From: Pantoea sp. GD03673
GTDB taxonomy: Bacteria; Pseudomonadota; Gammaproteobacteria; Enterobacterales; Enterobacteriaceae
Length of the DNA: 64,000 nucleotides
Direction: 5' to 3'
Assembly: GCF_029844725.1 (NCBI RefSeq)
Contig: NZ_JAOCKJ010000006.1
Coordinates: 124,001-188,000, forward strand
Part shown: positions 41,887 to 51,726 of the stretch, piece by piece
Layout: every line of letters starts with the position of its first letter
Numbering within the stretch: the first letter of the stretch is position 1
Position numbers and translations under genes: made by a program
Notes under the pieces: generated by a model
What the model saw: only the letters and a program-made list of their open reading frames with translations
The model's database searches: none
What the model was told of the DNA's origin: nothing

Positions 41887-42549
41887 CGCGAACCTCAATT
41901 TTCCGTTGAAAGATGAAACTGTTAACCGGCTTTATGGCCGCTAATCTGAAAACCTGTTGCCACATTAAACGCACTGTCCTGTTCTCCTGACGTTGCCGTC
42001 AGCGCGATTCACGCATGAGAGTTAAGTGTAAAACACCCTGGCCATCTCCGTTAAAACAGAGAACATTTAACCGATCAGTATTGACCATGGATAATCTGCG
42101 TCGTTCCGCTGCGCGGGCGCAGGGAAGAGACAAAACCGATCGGGCAGAGATAAAGATTAGCCGGCGCCTGTGTCGGTAAAATTACCGCATCGGCAGGAAA
42201 GAGAAACAGATGGGAAGCAGGAGAGACCCAGCGCCACGCCGCAGCGCAGAGAACCGGAAGAAGAAAAAGCGTGGTTCATTACTTGTATCACCTCCGCATA
42301 TGCCAGGGGCACATGGAAAACAACCTGGGTGAAAGCCAGATCAGAGTCCGACAGGCGCGACGCAAACAGCGGCGTCATCCTTGCTGCTGCTATCGAAGCA
42401 GCGGCATTTTATACAGTTTACAGCCGGTAAATGCAAAAAGATTATCCGGGAATTGCGTGAAGTGTCAGCAAATTATGTCGATAACGATAACAGGTTAAAT
42501 GCTGAAACAGAAAAAGGGCTGGTAATTGGTTTATCCTCTATCCTAAAAT
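41887..42549. other. Long intergenic region between speA and metK, no convincing gene
   Basis: The frames on both strands at 42157-42430 overlap each other antisense, have no family features, and have no good ribosome binding sites. The minus-strand stretch TGTTTTACACTTAA near 42020-42034 resembles what I recall from the end of E. coli yqgB, which lies upstream of speA. Here the surrounding frame has no start codon, so I treat it as a conserved promoter or leader element at most. The part near metK is AT-rich and includes the metK promoter. Confidence 0.45.
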
Positions 42550-42573
42550 AGCCGTCCAGATGGTTTTCCATCT
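42550..42573. promoter_or_regulatory. Possible MetJ boxes upstream of metK
   Basis: AGCCGTCC-AGATGGTT-TTCCATCT are three consecutive 8-mers in register with the MetJ consensus AGACGTCT; by position they match 6, 5 and 4 of 8. MetJ binds such tandem weak boxes and represses metK in E. coli. A TAAAAT directly upstream (42544-42549) may be the -10. They lie 145-168 bp before the metK ATG. Confidence 0.5.
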
Positions 42574-42717
42574 AAACAGGTTACTATCCAGGCGGTGTTG
42601 GCCCGTTGTGCTGACACATCCTCACTGCTCGCGGCTTTGCCTGAAGGGGCGTCAGGTCAGACAACCTCACTGGCGCTATGCAGTCGTACTCAAACCATAT
42701 TTAAGGTAAAGAACAGA

Positions 42718-43869
42718 ATGGCTAAACACCTTTTTACGTCCGAGTCCGTATCAGAAGGACATCCCGATAAAATCGCCGACCAGATCTCCGATGCTGTGCT
42801 GGATGCGATCCTTGAACAGGATCCTAAAGCGCGCGTGGCCTGCGAAACTTACGTTAAAACCGGTATGGTGCTGGTTGGCGGTGAAATCACCACCAGCGCC
42901 TGGGTCGATATCGAAGAGATCACCCGCAACACCGTACGTGAAATCGGCTATGTTCATTCCGATATGGGCTTTGATGCCAACTCCTGCGCGGTATTAAGCG
43001 CGATTGGTAAACAGTCTCAGGATATCAATCAGGGCGTTGACCGCACCGATCCGCTGGAACAGGGCGCGGGCGACCAGGGCCTGATGTTCGGCTATGCCAC
43101 CAACGAGACAGACGTTCTGATGCCTGCGCCGGTGACCTATGCGCACCGTCTGGTCCAGCGTCAGGCTGAAGTCCGTAAAAACGGTACGCTGCCGTGGCTG
43201 CGTCCGGATGCCAAAAGCCAGGTCACTTTCCAGTATGACGATGGCAAAATCGTCGGCATCGATGCCGTTGTGCTCTCCACCCAGCACGCTGAATCCATCA
43301 GTCAGAAAGATCTGCAGGAAGCGGTGATGGAAGAGATCATCAAGCCGGTTCTGCCAGCAGAGTGGCTGAGCGCCTCAACCAAATATCACATCAACCCAAC
43401 CGGTCGCTTTGTGATCGGCGGCCCGATGGGCGATTGCGGTCTGACCGGTCGTAAAATTATCGTGGACACCTACGGCGGCATGGCACGTCATGGCGGCGGT
43501 GCGTTCTCGGGTAAAGATCCATCCAAAGTTGACCGCTCTGCAGCCTATGCAGCGCGTTACGTGGCGAAAAACATCGTGGCGGCGGGTCTGGCTGACCGTT
43601 GTGAAATCCAGGTGTCCTACGCTATCGGCGTCGCTGAACCGACCTCTATCATGGTGGAAACCTTCGGCACCGAGAAAATCTCTACCGAACAGCTCACCCT
43701 GCTGGTCCGCGAATTCTTCGACCTGCGTCCATATGGTCTGATTCAGATGCTGGATCTGCTGCACCCAATCTATAAAGAGACCGCTGCTTACGGTCACTTT
43801 GGTCGTGAACATTTCCCATGGGAAAAAACCGACAAAGCTGCGCTGCTGCGTGAAGCCGCTGGCCTGTAA
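42718..43869 (+). CDS. metK: S-adenosylmethionine synthase
   Basis: A 383-residue enzyme making SAM from methionine and ATP. The start is the ATG at 42718 ([22 protein letters not shown] split by the conserved His-Pro-Asp-Lys). The open frame runs upstream without similarity. Signatures: [12 protein letters not shown] near residue 115 and [16 protein letters not shown] near 260. It is monocistronic, with a MetJ-like region upstream and an intrinsic terminator downstream. Confidence 0.97.
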   Translation: MAKHLFTSESVSEGHPDKIADQISDAVLDAILEQDPKARVACETYVKTGMVLVGGEITTSAWVDIEEITRNTVREIGYVHSDMGFDANSCAVLSAIGKQSQDINQGVDRTDPLEQGAGDQGLMFGYATNETDVLMPAPVTYAHRLVQRQAEVRKNGTLPWLRPDAKSQVTFQYDDGKIVGIDAVVLSTQHAESISQKDLQEAVMEEIIKPVLPAEWLSASTKYHINPTGRFVIGGPMGDCGLTGRKIIVDTYGGMARHGGGAFSGKDPSKVDRSAAYAARYVAKNIVAAGLADRCEIQVSYAIGVAEPTSIMVETFGTEKISTEQLTLLVREFFDLRPYGLIQMLDLLHPIYKETAAYGHFGREHFPWEKTDKAALLREAAGL

Positions 43870-43889
43870 CGAAAGCCGCTGTTGATGAA

Positions 43890-43917
43890 AACCCTGCCCG
43901 TGTGGCGGGGTTTTTTA
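43890..43917 (+). terminator. metK terminator
   Basis: AACCCTGCC-CGTGT-GGCGGGGTT followed by TTTT, 20 bp after the metK stop. Confidence 0.9.
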
Positions 43918-44101
43918 TTGCCTTTTCCGCCCCATTGCTGACCGGAGAATGCTCTCTTCCGCACGCATGCTGAACGCCGGACCCGCGCTGTCGCTGGCGA
44001 CCGACTGAGGGGTTAAAAACAAATCTGCCTGGCCTCTCCTTCACGCTGCAGCAAACTTTCAGTTCTCAGCTACACTTCTTTTCGCTTTTTCTGACAACAA
44101 A

Positions 44102-44117
44102 ATGTTAACGATTACAA
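44102..44117. promoter_or_regulatory. Second GalR/GalS-like operator, upstream of galP
   Basis: ATGTTAACGATTACAA matches the GalR consensus GTGTAANCGNTTACAC at 11 of the 14 defined positions, including the central CG and the whole right half TTACA. Its centre is 203 bp upstream of the first operator, so the pair could support looping. The rest of 43918-44300 shows no gene. Confidence 0.5.
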
Positions 44118-44304
44118 ATTGAAATGCTTTGTATTTCTGGCATTTAGGAATTAACGCACGTGGTTATTATGCTGAAAATGCGTTATTTTCAGCGTCGTCT
44201 GATAGCCATTAAACAGAGCATTGTCAGAAACTTAATGAGTGCTATACCTCACTGGTTAATTAATCTTTCCGGGAAAAATATGCTGAATTTCAGGGTTTCA
44301 GCGT

Positions 44305-44320
44305 GTGTAAGCGATTACAC
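44305..44320. promoter_or_regulatory. GalR/GalS operator of galP
   Basis: GTGTAAGCGATTACAC is a perfect match to the Gal repressor consensus GTGTAANCGNTTACAC. Its centre (44312.5) is 60.5 bp upstream of the start point predicted from the -10 at 44361, the same spacing as the external operator of the E. coli gal promoter. Confidence 0.85.
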
Positions 44321-44323
44321 TGA

Positions 44324-44373
44324 TGTGATCAGCCTCACTTTTTTCCCGCAAAAGGTTTTTTAACATTGATAAA
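44324..44373 (+). promoter_or_regulatory. CRP site and class II promoter of galP
   Basis: The CRP site TGTGA-TCAGCC-TCACT (44324-44339) matches 9 of 10 arm positions. A -10 TAACAT lies at 44361-44366, giving a start near 44373. The CRP centre is then 41.5 bp upstream, the exact class II distance. The leader is about 30 nt, with GGAGG just before the galP ATG. Confidence 0.75.
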
Positions 44374-44402
44374 AACAATGATGGATAAACCTGGAGGCTA
44401 CA

Positions 44403-45800
44403 ATGCCTGGCAATACACACAAAAGCAGAACTTCAAATAAGGCGATGACCTTATTTGTCTGCTTTCTGGCGGCCCTTGCGGGACTGCTGTTCGGTCTGGA
44501 TATCGGCGTTATCGCCGGTGCTCTGCCGTTTATCGCAAAGGACTTTAACGTTACCCCTCATCAGCAGGAGTGGATCGTCAGTTCCATGATGTTTGGTGCG
44601 GCGGTGGGTGCTATCGGCAGCGGCTGGATGTCATCCCGTCTGGGGCGTAAAAAAAGCCTGATGGCCGGTGCAATTCTGTTTGTTATCGGTTCACTCTGGT
44701 CGGCAATGTCGCCAAACCCGGAAATGCTGATCAGCGCCCGCGTTCTGCTGGGTCTGGCAGTGGGTATCGCCTCTTACACCGCCCCGCTCTATCTTTCTGA
44801 GATCGCGCCGGAAAAAATTCGCGGCAGTATGATTTCGCTTTACCAGCTGATGATCACCATCGGTATTCTGGGTGCTTACCTGTCTGATACCGCCTTCAGC
44901 TTTACCGGCAACTGGCGCTGGATGCTGGGCATCATCACCATCCCGGCCCTGCTGCTGCTGATCGGTGTGTTCTTCCTGCCAAACAGCCCACGCTGGCTGG
45001 CGGCGCGAGGCAACTTCCGCGATGCACAACGCGTGCTGGATCGTCTGCGTGACACCAGTGAGCAGGCAAAACGTGAGCTGGAAGAGATTCGTGAAAGCCT
45101 GAAGATCAAACAGTCTGGCTGGGGTCTGTTCACCAGCAGCAGCCACTTCCGTCGTGCGGTCTATCTCGGCATCCTGTTGCAGGTCATGCAGCAGTTTACC
45201 GGCATGAACGTCATCATGTATTACGCGCCAAAAATCTTTGAAATCGCGGGCTTCGCCAACACCACTCAGCAGATGTGGGGCACAGTGATTGTCGGTCTGG
45301 TCAACGTACTGGCGACCTTTATCGCCATTGGTCTGGTGGATCGCTGGGGGCGTAAACCTACCCTGATTCTGGGCTTTATGGTGATGGCAGCCGGTATGGG
45401 CGTGCTGGGTACGATGCTGCACTTTGGCATCCACTCGCAGGGCGCACAGTACTTTGCTGTGGGTATGCTGCTGATGTTTATCGTTGGCTTTGCCATGTCA
45501 GCCGGTCCGTTGATCTGGGTACTCTGTTCCGAGATTCAGCCGCTGAAAGGCCGCGATTTTGGTATCACCGTATCCACCACCACCAACTGGATCGCCAACA
45601 TGATCGTGGGTGCAACCTTCCTGACGATGCTGAATACGCTGGGCAACGCGAACACCTTCTGGGTCTACGCACTGCTTAACCTGTTCTTCATTCTGCTGAC
45701 GCTGATGCTGATCCCTGAGACCAAAAACGTCTCGCTGGAGCACATCGAGCGTAATCTGATGGCCGGTAAAAAACTGCGCGACATCGGTTCACGCGACTAA
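44403..45800 (+). CDS. galP: Galactose:H+ symporter GalP
   Basis: A 465-residue MFS sugar porter with twelve transmembrane helices (E. coli 464). Sugar-porter motifs: [15 protein letters not shown] in helix 1, [15 protein letters not shown] in loop 2-3, [14 protein letters not shown] after helix 4, [11 protein letters not shown] at the end of the N-terminal half, [14 protein letters not shown] in helix 7 and [10 protein letters not shown] in loop 8-9. The C-terminus [19 protein letters not shown] fits GalP. It carries GalR and CRP sites upstream and a bidirectional terminator downstream. Confidence 0.96.
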   Translation: MPGNTHKSRTSNKAMTLFVCFLAALAGLLFGLDIGVIAGALPFIAKDFNVTPHQQEWIVSSMMFGAAVGAIGSGWMSSRLGRKKSLMAGAILFVIGSLWSAMSPNPEMLISARVLLGLAVGIASYTAPLYLSEIAPEKIRGSMISLYQLMITIGILGAYLSDTAFSFTGNWRWMLGIITIPALLLLIGVFFLPNSPRWLAARGNFRDAQRVLDRLRDTSEQAKRELEEIRESLKIKQSGWGLFTSSSHFRRAVYLGILLQVMQQFTGMNVIMYYAPKIFEIAGFANTTQQMWGTVIVGLVNVLATFIAIGLVDRWGRKPTLILGFMVMAAGMGVLGTMLHFGIHSQGAQYFAVGMLLMFIVGFAMSAGPLIWVLCSEIQPLKGRDFGITVSTTTNWIANMIVGATFLTMLNTLGNANTFWVYALLNLFFILLTLMLIPETKNVSLEHIERNLMAGKKLRDIGSRD

Positions 45801-45828
45801 CATTACGCGGCAAAAAACGCGGTAAAAA

Positions 45829-45862
45829 AAACGGCGGGGTTTCTCTGGAAACCCCGCCGTTT
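45829..45862. terminator. Bidirectional terminator between galP and the O-antigen ligase gene
   Basis: AAACGGCGGGGTTTC-TCTG-GAAACCCCGCCGTTT is a perfect 15-bp stem with a 4-base loop, with A run on the left and T run on the right, serving both convergent genes. Confidence 0.92.
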
Positions 45863-45881
45863 TTATTGGTTCAATGCATCC

Positions 45882-47150
45882 CTAAAGGGTATTCACTCGC
45901 CTTACCGGCAGCGACCGCCCTAAACAACAGAGCGCCAGCGCCATGATGAAAATGGTGGCGGTCTGATTGTAAGGCAGTACCGAGTCGGTCAGGCCGCAGA
46001 TAAACAGTGCCAGCACTGGCAGCGCCGCACCGCGCAAATCGCACTTCTTCAGCCAGCCAGCCAGTACAGCCAAGTAGAGCAGCGCCAGAGATAACATTCC
46101 CACCCAGCCCTGCAGCGTTGTCACCTCCAGAAACTCGTTGTGCATGTTGTACTTAACGTTGGTGTAGCCTTCAACATTCTGAGGATAGTGAGCCGTGATG
46201 AACTGACGCGCCTCGGTGGTACGCGCATCCGGCGTGGCAAACCCGCCATGATGCTCAATAAAGTTAACCGCCCCGCTCCAGATAGCCACACGTGCGCCCA
46301 GCGAGGTCGAGCTGTTTGAGCCATAGTTCTCAATATCCTGAACCCCCTCTACCCAGCGGTTACTGGTCATCAGGATCAGCACCGCCAGCACACCCACCAG
46401 CAGTGCGCTAATGCGCCAGTTTGTCAGCAGCGTCAGCCGCCAGGTCTGCAACAGGAACAGAAGCCCCACGGCAATCAGCGCAATCAGCGTCACGCGGGTG
46501 CCACAGAGGTAGAGCAGGGCAAAAGTCACAGCCAGCACAGCGATATCGGCAATCTTCCAGTATGCGTGCGTCTCGTAACGGCTCAGCCACAGCCAGGCAC
46601 AGTAGATAAACAGAATCATGTAAGAGGACATGGACGCCGCTTCGGTGGTGAGCTTGATGCGGATATTCTCGGTGTAGAGGTGCTCATGAATGCCGAAGCC
46701 CAGCGTAATCAGCAGCCCCACCAGGATTAACACTTTCCCTGCGCGCAGCGTGATCACAGAGACCCGGTTGCCGTAAATCGCCAGGCTGAGCAGCACAAAG
46801 GCTCCCAGCAACAGCCGCTTCGCCCCCAGCAGATAGTTGCCGATATTGGTGATGGCATCGTTTGAGGGGGCGGTCTCAATCCCCTTCGTGTGGATGGCCC
46901 AGAACAAACGGATCAGCGCAAAGACAATCAGCACAGCAAAGAGGGCGATATAAAAACCGTTCTCTTTAAAGTCCCCCCGCCTGCGTATCACGCCATACAA
47001 CACGGATGCGACGGAGAGATAAGAGACCAGATAGAATATTTTTTGCGGCAGGCCGGTAACAAACATATTCAGCGACAGCGCCAGACAGAGCGCAATAACT
47101 GAAAAATTAACCATTAACGTTAACCCATTGCGTCTGGCTTCATTCGTCAT
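45882..47150 (-). CDS. WaaL-type O-antigen ligase family membrane protein
   Basis: A 422-residue inner-membrane protein with about eleven hydrophobic helices and the Wzy_C-type large periplasmic loop between about residues 275 and 345. That loop has the Arg in TSLGARVAIWSGAVNFI and the diagnostic HN in MHNEFLEVTTLQGWVG. This fits ligases that join O-antigen (or another undecaprenyl-linked glycan) to lipid A-core. A Wzy polymerase cannot be excluded. It overlaps the glycosyltransferase gene start-to-stop by 11 bp, so the two are one operon. Such a pair between galP and sprT is not found in E. coli. Confidence 0.8.
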   Translation of the reverse strand: MTNEARRNGLTLMVNFSVIALCLALSLNMFVTGLPQKIFYLVSYLSVASVLYGVIRRRGDFKENGFYIALFAVLIVFALIRLFWAIHTKGIETAPSNDAITNIGNYLLGAKRLLLGAFVLLSLAIYGNRVSVITLRAGKVLILVGLLITLGFGIHEHLYTENIRIKLTTEAASMSSYMILFIYCAWLWLSRYETHAYWKIADIAVLAVTFALLYLCGTRVTLIALIAVGLLFLLQTWRLTLLTNWRISALLVGVLAVLILMTSNRWVEGVQDIENYGSNSSTSLGARVAIWSGAVNFIEHHGGFATPDARTTEARQFITAHYPQNVEGYTNVKYNMHNEFLEVTTLQGWVGMLSLALLYLAVLAGWLKKCDLRGAALPVLALFICGLTDSVLPYNQTATIFIMALALCCLGRSLPVRRVNTL

Positions 47151-48246
47151 GCTTAACCTCGGTCAGGCGGTTAAACGCACTCATCAGGTGCTTCATATAA
47201 TTTTCCTCATAAAAACCGGTGATGCTCGCTTTGATAACCTGATGCTCGGGGAAGTGAAAATCCCCGCTCATGGCGTTGAGAATAGCGGCAAGCGCCATGC
47301 TGTCATTGGTGGGGTAGAGTTGACCATTAAGACCGTTCTGAATAATTTCCGCCGGGCCGCTGACGCAGTCAGATGAAACGCAGTAAACCCCCCGCGACAT
47401 CGCCTCCAGCAGGATCAGCGGAAAGCCTTCGAAGTTAGAGGTCATGAGCAGGCAGGTCACCTGTTTAATATGGCGGCTGACATACTCCCAGGCGTTCTCC
47501 TGCCACCCATGCCAGGTAATACGATCCTGAATTCCCAGTTGTGCCACGTAATGCTGACACTGGGTCAGATCTTCCCCGTCACCGACAATGTCCAGCGTCC
47601 AGGGTGCATCCAGCTGCTGCAGGGCATCAAACAGATCTTTAAGCTGTTTCTGCCGCTGAAAATGGACGCGACCAATGTAGAGAAACCTCAGCGCCTGGGG
47701 TCTGCCGATAACTACGTCATTGCGCCGGATTGGGTTATAGATGACGTCAACGTCCGTCGCGCGTACGCCTGACTCCACCAGCTGCTCTTTAATTTGATTA
47801 CTGATGGCAAAATGATGATCGGCCCGCAGCAGATAATGGGGACGGTAGCGTTCCCGCGGTGGCAGGTGCATCCAGCTCGACAACACGATTTTACGTCCTG
47901 AGAGCGTAATGGCCCGGCGCGCCATCAGGCAGGGGATAGTGTTAAGGGTCAGAACATGATCGGGCTGGTAGCGACGAAAGAAGGCGGCCATTCTCAGCGT
48001 GTGAATAAAATTTTTTATTTTCTTATTTCGTAGCGTGCAGACGCTTTCTGCCAGCACAGCGTTAGCGGTCCAGGCACGGGAGTGGCTCTCTTCTCCGCTG
48101 TTGATAATAAACAGCCCTGCTTCCGTTTCGGGTTCCGCATTCAGGGCGGTGATCAACTGGCAGGTCACATTCTCCATACCACCACGGCCTGCCATGAGAT
48201 CGGTAACCAGCACAATACGCTGCTTCCTGATGTTATTATTTTTCAT
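47140..48246 (-). CDS. Glycosyltransferase family 4 (LPS core/O-antigen type)
   Basis: A 368-residue GT-B enzyme. The N-terminal domain has the acceptor-side glycine loop MAGRGGMENVTCQL. The C-terminal donor domain has FLYIGRVHFQRQKQLKDLFDAL, GDGEDLTQCQ and the EX7E-type motif FEGFPLILLEAMSRG. It resembles WaaB/RfaB-like core hexosyltransferases, though donor and acceptor cannot be read from sequence. It is the first gene of a two-gene operon with the O-antigen ligase. Its 5' half is more AT-rich than the neighbours (ATG AAA AAT AAT AAT), a feature common in acquired LPS genes. Confidence 0.82.
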   Translation of the reverse strand: MKNNNIRKQRIVLVTDLMAGRGGMENVTCQLITALNAEPETEAGLFIINSGEESHSRAWTANAVLAESVCTLRNKKIKNFIHTLRMAAFFRRYQPDHVLTLNTIPCLMARRAITLSGRKIVLSSWMHLPPRERYRPHYLLRADHHFAISNQIKEQLVESGVRATDVDVIYNPIRRNDVVIGRPQALRFLYIGRVHFQRQKQLKDLFDALQQLDAPWTLDIVGDGEDLTQCQHYVAQLGIQDRITWHGWQENAWEYVSRHIKQVTCLLMTSNFEGFPLILLEAMSRGVYCVSSDCVSGPAEIIQNGLNGQLYPTNDSMALAAILNAMSGDFHFPEHQVIKASITGFYEENYMKHLMSAFNRLTEVKHDE

Positions 48247-48494
48247 TGCGTTGTCCGTACACTATGCCTTCCGCTTCTGATCCATTCACTCTGCAGTGAA
48301 CCGTCTTAACAGGATATTCTAAAAAAGGCCGTAACAATATTTAATCCAGAAATTTCAGCCAATAGCAGGGGCACTTCAGACCGCATGCCTGCAGTGGATC
48401 GTCAGAGTGAAACTGGCGGATGAGTATAGTCGCTGTGCGGCCGTTTTCGCGGGTAACGTTGAGTTCCTGGGCGGCGGCGATTATTCTGAGCGCC

Positions 48495-49007
48495 ATGAAA
48501 ACACCTCGTCTCCCCATTGCCCTGCAGCAGGCTGTGATGCGCTCACTGCGCCAGTCGCTTGCGCGTGCCAATCAGGCACTGAAAACGCATTACCCGGAAC
48601 CGACGCTGCTCTATCAGCAGCGGGGTACGGCGGCGGGCACCGCATGGCTGGCGGCCTGGGAGATCCGCATCAATCCGGTGCTGCTGCTGGAAAACCAGCA
48701 GGCGTTTATTGATGAAGTGGTGCCGCACGAGCTGGCGCATCTGCTGGTGTGGAAACAGTTTGGTCGCGTTGCACCGCACGGCAAAGAGTGGAAGTGGATG
48801 ATGGAGCAGGTGCTGGGCGTTCCGGCACGACGCACCCATCAGTTTGAAATCGCCTCCGTGCGCAGCAACACCTTTGCTTACCGCTGTCAGTGCCAGCAGC
48901 ATCAGCTCACGGTTCGTCGCCACAATCGGGTGCTGCGTAAAGAGAGTGAATATCGCTGTGTGCACTGCGGCAGCCTGCTTACCGCAGGCGAGTTTGTTGC
49001 ATCCTGA
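48495..49007 (+). CDS. sprT: SprT-family zinc metalloprotease-like protein
   Basis: A 170-residue SprT-domain protein with the zinc motif HELAH (residues 78-82) and a third His in APHGKEW. The C-terminal zinc-ribbon has CQCQ and CVHCG pairs. The start is the ATG at 48495 ([14 protein letters not shown]), which aligns with E. coli SprT. The frame continues upstream without similarity. The exact role in bacteria is unclear. It lies 76 bp before endA. Confidence 0.92.
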   Translation: MKTPRLPIALQQAVMRSLRQSLARANQALKTHYPEPTLLYQQRGTAAGTAWLAAWEIRINPVLLLENQQAFIDEVVPHELAHLLVWKQFGRVAPHGKEWKWMMEQVLGVPARRTHQFEIASVRSNTFAYRCQCQQHQLTVRRHNRVLRKESEYRCVHCGSLLTAGEFVAS

Positions 49008-49083
49008 GAACACGTCCCATTCCGCCCTATTCCTCATTCTGTTAACCTGCCGCCCTTTTTCGTACCAGGAAGAATTCAGTAAT

Positions 49084-49788
49084 ATGTCTCGCATACTAAG
49101 TCTGGCCGTTGCGCTGCTGTTTGCCCCTGCCGCTGACGCCCTCAATCTGAACAACTATCATCAAAATAACTTCCAGCAGGCCAAAACCTTTGCGGCAGCG
49201 ATCAACGCTGATGCGCCGGGCTCTTTTTATTGCGGCTGTAAGATTCAGTGGCAGGGCAAAAAGGGCATTCCCGATCTCAACAGCTGTGGCTATCAGGTGC
49301 GCAAAAACGCCAGTCGCGCCGGGCGCATTGAGTGGGAACATGTCATGCCGGCCTGGGAGTTTGGCCATCAGCGCCAGTGCTGGCAGGACGGTGGTCGCAA
49401 AAACTGCAGCAAGGACCCCGACTATCGCCGCATCGAAACTGATTTGCATAACCTTCAGCCCGCCGTGGGTGAAGTGAATGGCGACCGTGGTAACTTCGCC
49501 TACAGTCAATGGAACGGCAGCGAGAAGCAGTACGGCCAGTGTGAGATGAAGATCGACTTTAAACTTAAACAGGCAGAGCCCCCCGCGCGTGCGCGCGGTG
49601 CCATTGCACGCACCTATTTCTATATGCGCGACCAGTATCATCTGCGCATTTCGCGCCAGCAGACGCAGCTGTTTACCGTCTGGAACAGGCTCTATCCCGT
49701 AACGATTTGGGAATGCGAACGCGACCAGCGTATTGCAAAGGTTCAGGGCAATCACAATCCTTATGTGCAGCAGGCTTGCCAGCATTAA
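49084..49788 (+). CDS. endA: Endonuclease I, periplasmic DNase
   Basis: A 234-residue secreted endonuclease with a Sec signal (cleavage after ADA at residue 19). It has the conserved His-containing motif [14 protein letters not shown] and downstream [15 protein letters not shown], typical of the EndA/NucM beta-beta-alpha metal fold. Six or more Cys suggest disulfides. GGAAGA precedes the ATG. It is followed by rsmE, as in E. coli. Confidence 0.95.
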   Translation: MSRILSLAVALLFAPAADALNLNNYHQNNFQQAKTFAAAINADAPGSFYCGCKIQWQGKKGIPDLNSCGYQVRKNASRAGRIEWEHVMPAWEFGHQRQCWQDGGRKNCSKDPDYRRIETDLHNLQPAVGEVNGDRGNFAYSQWNGSEKQYGQCEMKIDFKLKQAEPPARARGAIARTYFYMRDQYHLRISRQQTQLFTVWNRLYPVTIWECERDQRIAKVQGNHNPYVQQACQH

Positions 49789-49857
49789 AATCCCTGCCCT
49801 ACACTAGCTCTTTTTCCATGACGCCGCTGCAGCGCGGCGTCCGGTCTCAGGAATCTT

Positions 49858-50589
49858 ATGCGCATACCTCGCATCTACCACGCCGGGCCAGTAGACATCG
49901 GCAGTGAAATTACCCTGGATGAAGATGCATCCAATCATGTGGGCCGGGTACTCCGGATGACGCCAGGCCAGCGTCTGGAACTCTTTGATGGCACTAATCT
50001 GACTTTTGCAGCAGAGATCACGCATGTTGATAAAAAGCGTGTAAAAGTATCGGTCACAGAGAGCCAGCCGGACGATCGCGAGTCACCCTTACATCTGCAT
50101 TTAGGTCAGGTGATGTCGCGCGGTGAAAAAATGGAGTTCACTATCCAGAAATCGATCGAACTGGGCGTGAATGTCATTACACCGTTGTTTTCCGAGCGCT
50201 GTGGCGTAAAGCTTGATGCTGAGCGTCTGGCAAAGAAGATTCAGCAGTGGCAGAAAATTGCTATTGCCGCCTGCGAGCAGTGTGGCCGTAATCGCGTGCC
50301 GGAGATTCGTGACGCGATGACGCTGGAAGCCTGGTGTGCAGAGGCCGACAGCGGCCTGAAGCTCAACCTGCACCCCCGTGCCAGCCACAGCATCAACACG
50401 CTGCCACAGCCTGTTGAGCGGGTACGACTGCTGATTGGCCCTGAAGGCGGCTTGTCTGCGGACGAGATTGCGATGACGGCGCAGCACGACTTTACTGACA
50501 TTCTGCTTGGCCCACGGGTCTTGCGTACCGAAACCACCGCGCTGACGGCCATTACGGCACTTCAGGTGAGGTTTGGCGACCTGGGTTAA
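49858..50589 (+). CDS. rsmE: 16S rRNA (U1498-N3)-methyltransferase
   Basis: A 243-residue SPOUT methyltransferase that methylates U1498 of 16S rRNA, same length as in E. coli. An N-terminal PUA-like domain runs to about residue 70. The SAM-binding trefoil-knot motifs are [13 protein letters not shown] and [15 protein letters not shown] in the C-terminal half. It is followed by gshB after 106 bp. Confidence 0.96.
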   Translation: MRIPRIYHAGPVDIGSEITLDEDASNHVGRVLRMTPGQRLELFDGTNLTFAAEITHVDKKRVKVSVTESQPDDRESPLHLHLGQVMSRGEKMEFTIQKSIELGVNVITPLFSERCGVKLDAERLAKKIQQWQKIAIAACEQCGRNRVPEIRDAMTLEAWCAEADSGLKLNLHPRASHSINTLPQPVERVRLLIGPEGGLSADEIAMTAQHDFTDILLGPRVLRTETTALTAITALQVRFGDLG

Positions 50590-50695
50590 GCGATACTTTC
50601 AGCGGAAAGAGCGCAGGCATGATGTCCTGACCGATCGGCCCACTGCAGACCGAACCAGACGAGGCGGCAAATGCCGCCTTACCGAGGAGATAATA

Positions 50696-51640
50696 ATGAT
50701 TAAACTTGGCATCGTGATGGACCCTATTTCGTCCATCAATATTAAAAAAGACTCCAGCTTCGCCATGCTGCTGGAAGCACAGCGCCGTGGTTACGAAATT
50801 CACTACATGGAGATGCACGATCTCTCCATGCGTGGTGGCGTCGCGTCTGCCCGCACCCGCCTGCTGAGTGTTGAGCAGAACCCTGACAACTGGTATCAGT
50901 TTGGCAGTGAGCAGGTGATCCCGCTGGCTGACCTCAACGTGGTGCTGATGCGTAAAGATCCGCCATTCGACACCGAGTTCATCTATGCGACCTACATTCT
51001 GGAACGCGCTGAAGAGCTGGGCACGCTGATCGTTAACAAACCGCAGAGCCTGCGTGACTGTAACGAAAAGCTCTACACCGCCTGGTTTGCTGAGTTCACG
51101 CCTGACACCCTGGTGACCCGCAGCAAAGCGCAGCTGCGCGCATTCTGGCAGGAACATGGCGACATCATCATGAAGCCGCTGGATGGCATGGGCGGGGCGT
51201 CAATCTTCCGCGTGAAGAAAGACGACCCTAATTTTGGCGTTATTACCGAAACCCTGACCGAGCATGAGAGCCGTTTCTGTATGGCGCAGAACTACATTGC
51301 GGCGATTAAAGAAGGCGACAAACGCGTGCTGGTTGTGGATGGCGAGCCCGTGCCTTACTGCCTGGCGCGTATCCCGCAGGGCGGTGAAACCCGGGGTAAT
51401 CTCGCCGCCGGTGGTCGCGGTGAAGCGCGTGCGCTGAGCGAAAGCGACTGGGAAATTGCACGCCGTGTTGGCCCGACGCTGAAAGCAAAAGGACTGATTT
51501 TTGTCGGTCTGGACATCATCGGTGATAAACTGACTGAAGTTAACGTGACCAGCCCAACCTGCATTCGTGAAATTGAGGCTGCGTTCCCGATCTCCATCAC
51601 CGGCATGTTGATGGATGCCATTGAGAAGCGCCTGGGCTGA
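50696..51640 (+). CDS. gshB: Glutathione synthetase
   Basis: A 314-residue ATP-grasp ligase joining gamma-glutamylcysteine and glycine. The start is the ATG at 50696 (MIKLGIVMDPISSI), preceded by GAGGAGATAA. ATP-grasp motifs: MKPLDGMGGASIFRV, then PQGGETRGNLAAGGRGEA, and the metal-binding Asp/Asn near GLDIIGDKLTEVNVTSPTC. Order rsmE-gshB-yqgE-ruvX is as in E. coli. Confidence 0.97.
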   Translation: MIKLGIVMDPISSINIKKDSSFAMLLEAQRRGYEIHYMEMHDLSMRGGVASARTRLLSVEQNPDNWYQFGSEQVIPLADLNVVLMRKDPPFDTEFIYATYILERAEELGTLIVNKPQSLRDCNEKLYTAWFAEFTPDTLVTRSKAQLRAFWQEHGDIIMKPLDGMGGASIFRVKKDDPNFGVITETLTEHESRFCMAQNYIAAIKEGDKRVLVVDGEPVPYCLARIPQGGETRGNLAAGGRGEARALSESDWEIARRVGPTLKAKGLIFVGLDIIGDKLTEVNVTSPTCIREIEAAFPISITGMLMDAIEKRLG

Positions 51641-51726
51641 GCAAGAAGCCGGGGCGTGGCTCCGTGATCAACCCAATACCGGTGCGGCCATAGCGTGCCG
51701 GTTATTTTTTGGTACATCGTGTGAGA

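Noticed and set aside
42005..42050. Remnant of E. coli-like yqgB upstream of speA (frame reading CFTLN)
   Set aside because: No start codon in that frame and a stop just upstream. The match is a short nucleotide stretch that may be a conserved promoter or leader element.
42157..42430. Overlapping ORFs on opposite strands between speA and metK
   Set aside because: Mutually antisense, no recognisable features, weak ribosome binding sites.
44160..44363. 67-codon ORF upstream of galP
   Set aside because: It contains the GalR and CRP sites and the -10, so it is promoter DNA, and its sequence resembles no family.
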